Below, piece by piece: positions 10,201 through 20,615 of a DNA stretch of 64,000 bases (positions are counted from its first letter, which is position 1; each line of letters starts with the position of its first letter). A program made the position numbers and the translations under genes. Source of the stretch: Zoroaster sp. YZ-2022 (lineage: Eukaryota; Echinodermata; Asteroidea; Forcipulatida; Zoroasteridae); contig CM055820.1 of assembly GCA_029582265.1 (NCBI GenBank), positions 14,745,695 through 14,809,694 of the forward strand. Direction: 5' to 3'. The notes beneath the pieces are model-generated. The model saw nothing but the letters and a program-made list of their open reading frames with translations, had not been told where the DNA came from and ran no database searches.

Positions 10201-13200
10201 TTGGGATTGATCTCAGATTAAAGTCTTCTGACTTGTCTAGAATAAATCTTTACAATGACTTCACAATTTAATCCAATACTGAAAATACAAAATCTTGGTT
10301 TTTCATGATTAAACTTTAAAATACTGCCCATTTCACTGGCAGAAATGTTTTTTTTTCATAACATCAGAAATTTATTTATCACTGGAGCCACCATAAATTC
10401 ATTTCCCATGCATATATACTGAAAACCATGCTTTTCACAATTGTTTAAAATTTTGTAATTTTAAAGCATTTGTTGTCCTTTTCTTAAGTAAAAAAGAAGA
10501 TAGTGAGAAAAGGCATGGGTGTGAATTGTGATACGTCTGTAAACTGCAGGTGTGTTTTAGATACCCCCCCCAAAAAAAATACAAAAAATTCAAAATAAAA
10601 ATACAAAAAACAAAAACATAAAAAATAAAACAAACAAAAAGAACAATAAAAACTAGGTAAAAAAAACTTTTTGAAAACGTTACACTACTTTAAAAATTTT
10701 ATCCAACAGTGAAAATCATTGTGGACTACCACCTTCTGAGACTCTTCATCTTACATGTAACTGATTTTGACACTAGAAACATGGACCTAACGTACTTTAA
10801 CAAATTTTGTAACCACAGCCATCCACTGGCACCAGTACTGACAAACTCCTACGAAAGAAAATAAGCAGCCCACCCAAACGCATACGACTGAGCAGCTGTG
10901 AGTCTGAAGACATCTCTGATACATGTAGTAGTGTAGCATCAGAATCGTTTGAGACACCCATCCTTAACACAGGGATACCAAAAGGAAAGCGCCCTCAACC
11001 TGGTAGTTTCCATAGCAAGGTAAGTTGAAATAAGGAAGGTCATTGTTCATTTTTTTGTATTATGATTATGATTTTGATTTAAAGTGATCATAATAGGAAA
11101 TTTGTTATTAGCCCTCCTATTCTCACTTCAATTTACCAATGGTTTAACAAACCCACCAAAATCCTTTGTCTGCCAGGTTTTTTTAAGCTGGAATAACTGT
11201 ATAAAACATATATTATAAGTAGACACATCCCACACAAAATCACACAAAAGTACTTTTACCTTTCAAAACCTTTCAAAGTGTTTTGAGGGATCAGACTATG
11301 TGAGGGTTAACTGCATTAACTTGATTAACCCTCCTATAGGTTTAACACTCAAAGACACTCAAAATTTGTATGTAACTCCCAACCCATTGACTTTGTGCAG
11401 TGCACTCAAATAAATGCAAGGACATGTGGTTATGGTAGGAGGTCAAACCAAAACCACTCAACTGTAACGTATGCAGTACAAACACAGCTCTGTGTGACTC
11501 TGCATATAACTTGTAAGACATACACAAGTGTGTTTGACTTTGCCACTATCTCCAGCACTCTTAACACATGTGTGAACAATTGGCAATGCAACCAAAAATA
11601 CTCAAGTGACCGTCTGTGGGTGCGGTGCTTACTGGGCCAAATTTCAGCCTGGGCATAGGAGGGTTAAAACATGTATGTACTACAATACGTGAATTGCTGA
11701 GGTAAAATGTCATTTTTCTGGAAAATTTAATCTAAATTGCTTTTGAGGAATAGCTCATTTCAAATCGAGGAAATCTAATTTCTAGAATATGAAAAAATAC
11801 ATCAATCATCTTTTGATATTTTTTTAAATTTTTATTACAACATTTGCAGGGAGCAAGTGGGGTACGATCATCAGGCAATCGTGGTACTCCTACAGTCCCG
11901 TCTATCAAAGCACCAGGTAGGTAACACTCATAATATCAATATTATTTTACTTTCTTTCACCAATATGTTAATTACTGAATGGCATAGCAGTAAACCACAT
12001 TTGTATTTGTTTTGATAGTAATGGTAGTTTAGCCTAAAACCAACCTCATTGGCATTCCATCTTGCAAATGATAGTCAATCATAAAACTAGGTATTTAATT
12101 TTAAGTTAATCTTTAGTATGACTGTGATTTATTCCTACACTTTCAGCAACCAGTGGTAGTAAAGTCCCGATGACAAAGCCCAGCTTGCTGCATCAAGGGT
12201 CACTCCAACGTAGGACAGTCCATGCCAATGGGTCACTGAAACTTGTCAAGCCAGGGCAGCAGGGGTCATTGTCCTTAACCAAGAAGCCACAGCCTTTGAA
12301 AGCCGTGGCTGCATTGGCTAAGGTTCCAAGCACTGATGATAATGTCAACAAGGCAACACCAAAGAAAACCAGTGCTGCGGGTAAGTACATTCTTATGTTT
12401 TTTTGTGTATGTGACGCTACATATCAATGAACGCAGGTGCTCGGACATTTTCCTTTGTTGAGAATCGGTGATTCATTTCTTAAGTTTCTTAGCCAAACTT
12501 CTCAAGAAATTGGTTTGTTTTTCTGTATAAAGCTTGTCTAGTGTTTAACTGCCCTGTTTCTCAGTGTAGTTTTTCACTAATATTTCATTTCCTTAAATTG
12601 TTGTCCTTTATTGTATCAGCATGAATTATTCTGTGTCCGTTTTCTGTATGCATTAACCCTCCTACTACTACAAGGGTCAAAATCAGTCAAAATGTTGATA
12701 CACTTCCCAAGGTATGTCTATAGTGTACTTAAATGTCAAACATTGTCAAACCTTACGTGTAGTAAGTACATTTACAGGGTCAAAATGAGTCGACCAGTTT
12801 TGACTGGTAAAAGCATTGTCTGGTATGGTTCAGGGTGGTCAAAATAACAGTAAAAACCAGTCAAAAATGCCCCTGTGTGCACATTTGGGTCAACAGTCAA
12901 AACAGGCAGTTGACTGATTTTGACCTCTATAGCCACTTGCCCCTAAAGTGCAGCTATAGTAGGAGGGTTAAAGTATATTTGTATCTTTCAAAAACCAACG
13001 GAAGACTGTTTCTGTATTTTTTGATGCAGACAATAAAATGTACAGTGGACTCTGATTAATACAAGTTCAGTATTAATGAGATTCTGGTTTAGACGAGGTT
13101 TTTTCCTGGTCCTGAACTATCTGTACATGTTTCAATGGGTCAAAATGTGGCTTGGACGAGGTAGAAATTGCGAGATTCCTGATTAGACAAGGTCTTTTGC

Positions 13201-16200
13201 CAGCCGCCTTTTTTTTAAGTGAACAACTTACATATTTTAATGAAATAAATTACGTCTTTAGAAACATATTAAATAAAGTGTCAATCTTTACAGTGAGCCT
13301 ACACATTTAGCATACATTTCCTTTCACTGCACGAAATACGGTACGTGTGCGTGTGTTCGTATGGTTTTGTAAGAAAATATTGCCTGATGATTACATTGTG
13401 TCAGTCCAGCAGACCTCGAATTAATGAGAACTGACTATATTATTAATCTTATGTGTATTATGTGATGTGATTGGCTATCTTTTATGAATGGTGGTAAATG
13501 AATTGCAATAACCATTGCTTTTGGATTGGTTATTAGTGAGCTCTAGGCAGTCACCACTCCTTCAGTCAAGGACACCTAGTACTCCAGTCCATCAAGCAAA
13601 GAAAGTGCTTCCTAAGAGGCTCTTATCTAGTGATATGTCTGCCAGCAAGTCAGCAACAAGGTAGGGGACTAAACCAAATAACACTTACATCCACAGTGAT
13701 TTGGCTAACACCAAATTACATTTACAGTCATTCGGCTAACATCAAGTTATATCTCAAACCTTTGATTTCTGTATTTAAATGAAAATAAATATATACCTGA
13801 ACTTTTTTAGTGAAATGGGTGCATTTGTTCATCTCTGCTTCTTTGATTGTCATGTGTAGAGGAACATTGTCAAACCTTTTGGGAAAATTCAGATATATCA
13901 CAAGTTTGAATGATTCTTTCATAAAGTTTCCTCTCTACTATTCAAGATTAAATGATTAGTATAAATGACGACATTTGGAGGCCAGCTTTTTCCAGATTTT
14001 CATCTCTATATGATTTTATATAATTTTACAGACAAATCTGTTAATATTTTCTTTCCTTATATTTAGATCTTTAAGTACCTCAGCAGTTCCAACACCTCAA
14101 TCCAAGTTGCCGCCATCGACCCCATCCCGTCCTGACTCCAAGCTAGTCCCAGCTAGTACTGGATCAATACGACGACGTTCTGGTATTCCTACACCAGCCC
14201 GACAACCTGTAACCTCTACGTCTAGAGACTCAACCAGTAGCACTATATCCCATCCAAGGTACTTTATATTGAATCTCATGGATGATAACATCACTATTAC
14301 CCAATGAAAGTATACATTCTGCATATGTACAACACTCAAAAAGGGGTTTCTAGCAATTTTATTTTTTACTTAGTATGATATTTTACTTGAAATGAAAATA
14401 AGTGAATCTACCAAAGATGAGGTGTTTACTTAATTGGCTTCAGATAGGTTTCAGGGCATAAAGATGTTGCTGACCTCTGTGTACTCAGGTTAAAAAAGCT
14501 GCAAGAAATGTTAAGGAAAAAAAGTTTTTAAAAATATAAAAAATAGCATTTTGATGGCTACAACTGCCAAAATCAAACAATGAGTAATTTGTTGCTTTTT
14601 CTCTATGTCTAAGCCCCATGCCGTTCCGTACCCAAAGAACCTCAACAACTACATCAAGTCCCTCGACTACACCACATCCTCTGAAGCGAATCACAGCATC
14701 AAATAAGGGTGCTGCTATAAAGCTTGACTTAGACTGCTCTCCAGTCTCAACCAAACAGACCAAACCAGTCAGTGGAAGGTTAGTGCTGGAGACAAAGACT
14801 AATTCACATGAGGTTGACAGAGGTTCACCTGATGTTGGTGTGGTAAGTCCCGATTGTCAAGTACAAGTCTGAGAACTAAGTCATGTAAGTTAAAGGGACA
14901 ATAGCATCACGATCAACAGGGCATGGAATCGGAGTGCTAGTTTTAGATTAACTCAGTGACTGAAAATAATACCCCACATGATAAGGTCATATTACCGTTG
15001 CTGCTTCATAAATGAGCCAATAATTTTCAGTCACTGTGTTAATCTTAAACTAGGACACCGATTCCATGCCCTGTTGAAAGTCTGCTCTGATCGTGACGAT
15101 ATTGTCCCTTTAAGTCCGAGTGACAGATCACAAAGTTGAGTCCGAATCTGTCACAAAATAACACTTTAGAAAGAATGTCATACATTGGGTTCAGAACAAT
15201 ATTAAATCATTTTCAACCAGATGATTTATGATATATGTGATGTGATCTGGGAAAACCCTCCACATGGTGAAATTTGTAATTTTTGTGTTTTATACATCAA
15301 ATTAATCGGGACTGCATGTGCTCTTATGTGAAAGAACTCTACAATAGCGTAACTCAAGTTATAGACATTCTAGAATCATGAATAAAACAGTTTTGAAAAG
15401 AGCACATGCAGTGTCCCGATTAATTTGATGTATAAAACACAAAAATTACAAATTTCACCATGTGGAGGGTTTTCCCAGATCACATCACATATGGTAACTA
15501 TTTTATTGTAATTATAAAATATTAAGACATTTTTCCCAATATTTAAATATTTAATATTGGATTAAAAACAGTTTGTATATGACTGATCATTTTTCCTTTG
15601 CAACACAAAACTTCCGTCCCAAGAGTCAAGTGCAAATCCAAATTACTGTACACTAACTTGTGTCGGACTCTCTCCAAATGTACCTTGAGTTGACTGACGA
15701 TGACTAGAGCACACTAGTTGAAATGTAGAGACCTGTAAGGTTCATATCAGAACCACAATCTTACTTCATGATAGTTGAGGTGTTCAATTTGTCATTTATT
15801 CTGTACTTCAACAGCTGATTGACTTAAGTCAAGACACACCAGGAAACAAGGTGAGTTTATTTCATCTTTGTATCTCGTATTCATCACCAAATTCTTCCTT
15901 TTCGTAGAATTCTGACTGAAAGATCATGTCATACTTCATGCAAACACCAATTGAATAGAATACATTCTTAGTGCCATAATTTACTCAGATTATTTTAGAA
16001 ATTGTTTATAAAACAATTGTCCAATTAATGTCCAATTAATAAATATTTTGTAAAGTTTCATTTTGAATAGAGTAAATTTATTGGATTTGTACATTTATTG
16101 AATTATTAACAGCACATTTATTTAGTGTATCCCCAAAGCAAGGAACCAGGAGAGTTATGCATAATTCTGTTGCATTTTCTTCATTCAAATTAAATTCATA

Positions 16201-16435
16201 TAAAATAAATTGTGTTTAAATTGACTCAAATTGATATTGATTTTTGTACCTGTTCCATCTTTCCTTGTTGATTATTTAATGATTTTTAAATGAAAAGAGA
16301 AATGATAATTCCAGATCATTTTAACTCATCATCTTGTTTGTGTTTTTTCCTTGTTTACGCTTGTAGCTTCCCAAGGCCTCAGTTACCCAGGGAAACACTA
16401 GGAACAACAAAGAAAATCTGATTGATTTATTGTAG
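7260..16435 (+). CDS. GTSE1: GTSE1 homologue (G2 and S phase-expressed protein 1), complete, 12 exons
   Basis: Joining 7260-7290, 7558-7827, 8588-8648, 9413-10172, 10819-11019, 11850-11916, 12147-12380, 13537-13660, 14067-14258, 14614-14842, 15815-15850 and 16367-16435 gives an open frame of 757 codons plus TAG. Every junction is GT/AG and phase-consistent. The length is close to that of vertebrate GTSE1 (over 700 residues). Residues 108-137 carry the family's hallmark EKFDFDL and DEDEVFFGP. The middle is basic and Ser/Pro/Thr-rich with SKLP (348, 358, 595), TGLP (369) and SGIP (621), resembling EB1-binding SxIP motifs. The C terminus has LIDL at 724 and 753, like the clathrin-binding LIDL motifs of human GTSE1. 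In vertebrates the protein tracks microtubule plus ends, binds clathrin on the spindle and restrains MCAK and p53. Those roles are carried over from the family. An acceptor-like ttttatttcag at 7211-7221 suggests an upstream 5'-UTR exon. Confidence 0.9.
7558..7827 (+). CDS. GTSE1: GTSE1 exon 2
   Basis: Acceptor tatcccag|AGCCC and donor GCAG|GTAGGC. Residues 11-100 are acidic and Ser-rich (KEETAGKEDEESTKSSRSS). The ILLDLGSPF at the beginning resembles the LLDL-type start of other GTSE1 proteins. Confidence 0.8.
8218..8415. mobile_element. TTAA-flanked MITE in GTSE1 intron 2
   Basis: It begins TTAACCCTAA...TTAG and ends CTAGGGGGTTAGGGTTAA, 198 bp in all. The termini match the CCCTAACTCCCTAG family at 39072 and 61999. 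No coding capacity is visible. Confidence 0.7.
8588..8648 (+). CDS. GTSE1: GTSE1 exon 3 (conserved block, first half)
   Basis: Acceptor ttattatag|ATGAAC and donor GAATG|GTACGT. It encodes residues 101-120, including the family hallmark SEKFDFDLPVSP. Its boundaries are supported by phase (1 in, 2 out). Confidence 0.9.
8884..9050 (+). repeat. (TA)n and a retroelement-like 3' tail ending in (TAA)n
   Basis: A TA-rich run lies at 8896-8934. The end 'cggcccatcggctgctttgt' then 'aataaaccatcag' runs into seven TAA repeats at 9028-9050, which resembles a LINE 3' end. The C/T-rich stretch before it (8755-8880) could be its 3' UTR. No protein-coding remnant supports this. Confidence 0.35.
9413..10172 (+). 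CDS. GTSE1: GTSE1 exon 4 (largest; conserved block and in-frame duplication)
   Basis: Acceptor gtgttgtag|CATT and donor CTACCG|GTAAGT. It completes the conserved block with VDDEDEVFFGPVGF (residues 127-140). Residues 185-217 and 218-250 are two nearly identical 33-residue copies (99-bp tandem repeat, 9603-9701 and 9702-9800). The exon ends with a basic stretch holding SKLP twice and TGLP, candidate EB-binding motifs. Confidence 0.92.
10819..11019 (+). CDS. GTSE1: GTSE1 exon 5
   Basis: Acceptor aaccacag|CCATCC and donor AGCAAG|GTAAGT, phase 0 on both sides. Residues 375-441 contain KKISSPPKRIRLSS and an acidic/serine patch (SCESEDISDTCSS). Confidence 0.85.
11325..11667. mobile_element. TTAA-flanked MITE in GTSE1 intron 5
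   Basis: The left end TTAACCCTCCTATAGG and the right end CATAGGAGGGTTAA are inverted repeats of about 12 bp with TTAA on both sides. The length is 343 bp. The same CCCTCCTA ends occur at 12653-12971 and, more weakly, at 23324-23719. Confidence 0.75.
11850..11916 (+). CDS. GTSE1: GTSE1 exon 6
   Basis: Acceptor catttgcag|GGAGC and donor CACCAG|GTAGGT. It encodes residues 442-463 (GASGVRSSGNRGTPTVPS...), low-complexity and basic. The phase is 0 in and 1 out. Confidence 0.8.
12147..12380 (+). CDS. GTSE1: GTSE1 exon 7
   Basis: Acceptor ctttcag|CAACC and donor GCTGCGG|GTAAGT. Residues 464-541 are Lys/Pro/Ser-rich (SKVPMTKPSLL, LVKPGQQGSLSLTKKP). This is probably disordered, microtubule-binding-type sequence. 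Confidence 0.85.
12653..12971. mobile_element. TTAA-flanked MITE in GTSE1 intron 7
   Basis: Its ends are TTAACCCTCCTACTA and TAGTAGGAGGGTTAA, 319 bp. The interior is rich in 'gtcaaaa' motifs. It belongs to the same terminal family as 11325-11667. Confidence 0.75.
13043..13435. mobile_element. pogo/Tigger-like MITE, TA-flanked
   Basis: It is flanked by TA (13041-13042 and 13436-13437). The left end CAGTGGACTCTGATTAAT and the right end, read inverted as GTCAGTTCTCATTAATTC, are similar. The interior repeats 'tagacgaggt'-type text, as seen in pogo-derived elements. No coding remnant is seen. Confidence 0.5.
13537..13660 (+). CDS. GTSE1: GTSE1 exon 8
   Basis: Acceptor ggttattag|TGAGC and donor CAACAAG|GTAGGG, phase 1 in and 2 out. 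Residues 542-582 read SSRQSPLLQSRTPSTPVHQ and onward. TP/SP sites suggest proline-directed phosphorylation. Confidence 0.8.
14067..14258 (+). CDS. GTSE1: GTSE1 exon 9 (SxIP-type motif)
   Basis: Acceptor atatttag|ATCTT and donor CCAAG|GTACTT. Residues 583-646 include SKLP (595) and RRRSGIPTP (SGIP at 621), placed in a Ser/Pro/Arg-rich context as EB1-binding motifs usually are. Confidence 0.87.
14614..14842 (+). CDS. GTSE1: GTSE1 exon 10
   Basis: Acceptor tatgtctaag|CCCC and donor GGTGTG|GTAAGT, phase 2 in and 0 out. Residues 647-723 go from a Thr/Ser-rich basic stretch to an acidic one (KLDLDCSPVS, EVDRGSPDVG). SP sites are conserved in style with vertebrate GTSE1. Confidence 0.85.
14890..15113. 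mobile_element. Hairpin MITE in GTSE1 intron 10, TTAA-flanked
   Basis: TTAA plus AGGGACAATAGCATCACG at the left mirrors CGTGACGATATTGTCCCT plus TTAA at the right. The inner parts are also inverted repeats (gcatggaatcgg / ccgattccatgc, tcagtgactgaaaat / attttcagtcactg). The unit is 224 bp. Further copies lie at 37496-37700 (clear) and 6915-7077 (eroded). Confidence 0.75.
15234..15491. repeat. Near-perfect long hairpin (92-bp arms, 72-bp loop) in GTSE1 intron 10
   Basis: The left arm 15234-15325 and right arm 15398-15491 are reverse complements, differing only by a two-base insertion. The loop is 15326-15397. No flanking duplication or MITE ends are obvious. It would form a stable intronic stem if transcribed. 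Confidence 0.85.
15815..15850 (+). CDS. GTSE1: GTSE1 exon 11 (first LIDL motif)
   Basis: A 36-nt phase-0 exon. Acceptor cttcaacag|CTGATT and donor AACAAG|GTGAGT. It encodes LIDLSQDTPGNK. LIDL matches the clathrin-binding motif type repeated at the C terminus of human GTSE1. Confidence 0.82.
16367..16435 (+). CDS. GTSE1: GTSE1 exon 12 (terminal; second LIDL motif and stop)
   Basis: Acceptor acgcttgtag|CTTCCC. It ends NNKENLIDLL and TAG (16433-16435). The KEN followed by LIDL matches the arrangement at the end of vertebrate GTSE1. KEN may also act as an APC/C degron, which fits the cell-cycle-limited abundance of the family. Confidence 0.88.
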   Translation, partial: LPKASVTQGNTRNNKENLIDLL

Positions 16436-17180
16436 ATAAAAAAAAACCCATCATGAAACTATATCATAAATGTCAGCATGTAACCATAATGAAACTATAT
16501 TATAAACGTCAGCATGGGTAACAATGAAGATTGTGTCAACTAGGTAACACAACAGGGGCTGGGGTTGTAACTTGTTTTCATTCTTACCTTCATTCTTACC
16601 TACAAGGGCAGATATAGAAAAAGTATCTGAGAACTAAATACTCACTTAAGGGCGCTGAATATGTTTGGATTCTAAGCACCCTCTGATGCAATGTGGGGGG
16701 GGGGGGAAGGGTAGGATCCACCCTCGGTAACAGTCAACAACAATTCTAGACTTGTGTGTAATACAAATCTATAGCTAAGGAAGCATTCTGAAAGAAAGCA
16801 AAGACCAACAAATTATTATTCATTTACTTAACAAACTAAACACTGTATAATATATGAGTTGTAATAATGTACATCAGTTTTGTACACAGAACTTTTGTAC
16901 ACAGAATGAGTGGAACGCTGTATATTTGTGAATGAATCCAATCATTGAAAATGTCAAACTGTAGTATTTATTCCTGTATCTTGTGATGTTGATTAAAATA
17001 GCTTCTTAATCACAAAACCTCATGTATGTCACTTTACATTATATTTAGGTAATGTTGCCCAAAGCATAAAGAACTCTCTTTTCAGTGGTACCAAATAAAC
17101 TATAATTGTTTCATTCATGTATATTCATCTGAATATATCTAGTGTAATGCTTTAGATTTTGCTAAATAAATTCATTTAAA
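16436..17180 (+). other. GTSE1: GTSE1 3' untranslated region with candidate poly(A) signals
   Basis: There is no coding sequence. AATAAA occurs in 'ccaaataaact' (about 17095) and in 'gctaaataaatt' (about 17166), both plausible poly(A) signals. A short duplication (atgaaactatat...gtcagcatg) lies at 16452-16520. The exact cleavage site is not determinable. Confidence 0.5.
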
Positions 17181-17804
17181 TTTGTACCCATATACATATA
17201 AAGTAAAAATATTTATTAGTAATACACGTAGTTTCAACTAAACATTTTGGGCTGTTACCCTGTTATTTGGTATCCATTTTCAGCCCAAATGTCTTTGTAC
17301 ACAGGAGACTCTGAATTTATTTAGAAATATTGTTATTGATATATCACTTTAGGTTTGGTCACAAATTATGAATGTATAATTATTTTAAACGAGTGAGCCA
17401 AAATGAATATGTTATAAATCTTAATTAAGAAACAAATTCATGTTTTCTTTTATAACTTCATTTATCCAGTTACTGCAAAGTTCACTAATTAGTTTGTTTG
17501 TACATTTCACAGTAAATAGTTTTATTTTGGAACTGTTCATGTATAATAAATTAATAAACCAACTAATTCAATAATAAAAAATATGAAACCAATGAAATTC
17601 CATTGAATCATTTACTTAGCTATCATTTTATTTGAATAATATTTGTTCACAAGGAAATAAAAAGATAAAAGGTTGAAACAACTTGTAATCAAAAGATTTG
17701 ATTGGCTGGAATATAAGCTCCAATGACCTACCTCTCCAGCAAGGCGTGTGATTTGAGTAGACATGGTCCAACTGTACAAATTGAACAACTAAACAGTAAT
17801 AATA

Positions 17805-18165
17805 ATAATAATATTGTGGACTTATATAGCGCACGTATCTACCAAACAGGTGCTCAAGGCTCATTATATTATTACCCCTGCTCATAAATCATTCCTGAAA
17901 CCATCTCAGCTCCCTGGGGAGTATACAGCTCAATTGCTGCCATTACAGTGCATATAGGGCTAATCAAACACAATAACCAACTCTGCCCTCACAGGTACCC
18001 ATTTACCCCTGGGTGGAGAGAAACAATTATGGTAAAGTGTCTTGCTCAAGGACACAAGCACCATGGTCGCGGTTGGGATTCGAACCCACATTCTGACGAC
18101 TCGGCCATCAGAACACAAATCCGATGCACTAAACCGCTCGACCATGGCACTCCATGTAGTGTCCT
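17805..18165 (-). mobile_element. tRNA-derived SINE, inverted copy
   Basis: Read on the minus strand: a tRNA-like head (gtcgagcggtttagtgcatc near 18140), B box gggttcgaatccc (about 18090), the shared body, 'tgcgctatataa' and an ATT tail at 17797-17815. It is nearly identical in layout to 34835-35185 and 1285-1645. Confidence 0.75.
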
Positions 18166-18320
18166 GTCTCTTTCTATGTTGTTGCGGAAGGAAATGTATT
18201 AGGTTATAAAATCAAAATATATATCGAGGTTTGACTCCTTTGACTGTTAGACATGACTGTATACAGATATATTTTGCCAAATGACCAGGCATCTAGAAAT
18301 ATTCTCAAATAGAATTCCAA

Positions 18321-18466
18321 CAGTGGCGTAGCCAGGACTTTTTCAGTGGGATGGGGGGCCCAGGGGTATGGGTTTTTCCCTTTTGTTTTCTGTTTTTTTT
18401 GGGCACTCTGAGGATTTTTCGTGGGTGGGGGGGGGGGGAAATGCCCCCCGTGGCTACAACGCTACT
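18321..18466. mobile_element. Small hAT-like MITE
   Basis: The left end CAGTGGCGTAGCCAGG and the inverted right end AGTAGCGTTGTAGCCACGG are related. The interior is G- and C-run rich. The left terminus resembles the right terminus (inverted) of the element at 39550-39775. No clear 8-bp duplication is seen. Confidence 0.4.
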
Positions 18467-19204
18467 CCCCAACCCAACCCCCAAAAAAGCATAAAAAACA
18501 AAAACAAAAAAAACAAGTCATGGAGAACGATTGGTAACAAGTTAGCTATGTTCAGGACTATTGTTGACAAAATGATACAATTTCAAACTGATTTGAGACC
18601 ATGGGGTATGGCAACAAAGCCCAAGTAGGACCAGGATGGGTGCGTGGAAGGGCACAATGGATTTCTAAATATAAATTTTCATTCTTTTCTTTGACAGGGA
18701 GTTGATTTCTTTACAATCATCTTGATCCTTTTGTGAATACATTACATTTTGAAATTAGGACACAATCACAATACCCCTGTCATTTTTAAGCAAATTGAAG
18801 TTTGCACCCATTAAGTGTTTTATGGATCTTACCAATTTGAAAATGTTCCATTTTACAGTGCGTATAAAAAAACCCAGGTAATCCGAATTCAGGGGGTTAA
18901 TATGCCAAGGTTATTTAGTTTGACAATTTACATGTAGTGTACCAAAGAAAAGGAACTCCTCAGCTTTCCATTGATACCTTTATTGACCCATTGCTGTCAC
19001 ACATGACCGAGTACATTGTTATTGAAAATGGCAAATTCAAATCGCATTTTTGCAAGTTTGGGTAATCAGTTCAAGGCAGTCTGAAATAGACTGCCTAGTT
19101 GATTATGTAAGATTTTTAAGCTGGTGCGGTAATCGTTACGACATCCTTTTCTTCAAGTTGGGTATTTAAGAAGGGCCTGAGTTTAGGGACAGGTAGTTGG
19201 AAAG

Positions 19205-20109
19205 ATGGTACAACTAACGACTGAACAGCGAGCTTTCGTGGTTACAACATTTCACCAAACTCGCAGTTTGCAGCAAACTCGCGATGCTTTCAGGGAACGT
19301 TTCCCAGAACGGGAGCCCCCAGCAGCCAAAACCACCTGGGCGAATGTTAGAAAATATCAAGAGTATGGCACAAGCCTCAACCGCAACAAGGGGAATTCTG
19401 GCAGGAGGCGCACAGGGCGATCAGAATGGAACATTGCAGCAGTAAGCTAAGGCAGCAACATTTGGAGCATCCATAGGGACACCAGCGCAAGGCGAAATGG
19501 GCTGGGATTGTCTTCGGCGACATTGAACAGAATCACGAGACTGGACCTCCACCAGCATCCATATCGGATTCACATCCGACATCAACTTACGCCAGGAGAT
19601 TTTGCTAGAAGGCTGGCAAGAGAGATGTCAATTAATTTTCTGCGGAATCTCGTAATCGGCGACGAAGCTGCTTTCTCCATGAACGGCAAGGTCAATACGC
19701 ATAATGTTCTTGAATATGCACCAGCAAGACACCCCCAGAATTCAATTTTGAGGTTAACATGAGTCGACAAAAGTGGACTGTTTGGTTAGGACTTTGTGGA
19801 AGTGGTCAGCTGATCGGACCGTTTTTCTTTCAAAGGAATGTCAATGGTAACATGTATCTGCAGATGCTCAATGATAACGTTTTACCGCAGCTGCAGGAAC
19901 ACTTTGAGCAACAGGTTCGTGGGGTCTTCAGACAGCTCTGGTGGGCCCAAGACGGCGCCCCAGCACATCGCCTTATCGCTGTCCGAGATCGTCTGAGGGA
20001 AGTCTTTGGTGAATGAGTCATCGCCGTCAACCATGAGGTGGAATGGCCACCAAGATCACCTGACCTCACACCATGTGATTATTTCCTTTGGGGACATTTG
20101 AAGAACAAG
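19205..20109 (+). pseudogene. Mariner-type transposase, N-terminal and catalytic part (broken)
   Basis: It starts at ATG 19205 with a helix-turn-helix region (QTRDAFRERFPEREPPAAKT). The catalytic core has IGDEAAF (first Asp), MNGKVNTHNVLEYAP, WWAQDGAPAHR (second Asp) and PPRSPDLTPCDYFLWG (third acidic residue Asp, as in mariner rather than Tc1). Defects are a stop at 19448-19450, a frameshift near 19755 and a stop at 20014-20016. The reading is then cut at 20109 by an inserted element. The C-terminal remainder is at 24797. It is inactive. Confidence 0.85.
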
Positions 20110-20615
20110 TAGACCAGCAGCCCAGACCAAGTTTGGTCAAACCATGGAGGTAGACCTCCATGGTCAAACGAACAAGATACCAATATCCGAGTACAGGAAC
20201 ATTTATTGTGTAACCTAACATATTCAGATATGGATGTCAGCTGCCGGGGACCCCCTGCTGCGTGTGGCCCCTGGGGCCCAAAAAAAGGGACCCAATAATG
20301 GGCTGGATCAAACATGAAACCAAGATAAAATGAACAATTACACTCTACTAAGTATAAAATATCCATTGCCAGACAAATTGTCTGCTGCGTAAGGCCCGCC
20401 AGACACCCCCCAAAAGTTGACCCTCGTGGACACTAGTAATAGTATGAATATGATAGAATTGGGCTAGAAGATATATTAAAACTACCAGTACCACATGAAA
20501 GTAAGTTTAAATGAACAAGACAGAATGGCCCCTACCACAGTACCAGACAAATTTTCCTCTGCATAACTGATAAGGAGTACCAGACAATCTGCATAAGGTC
20601 CACCAGACTAGAGAC

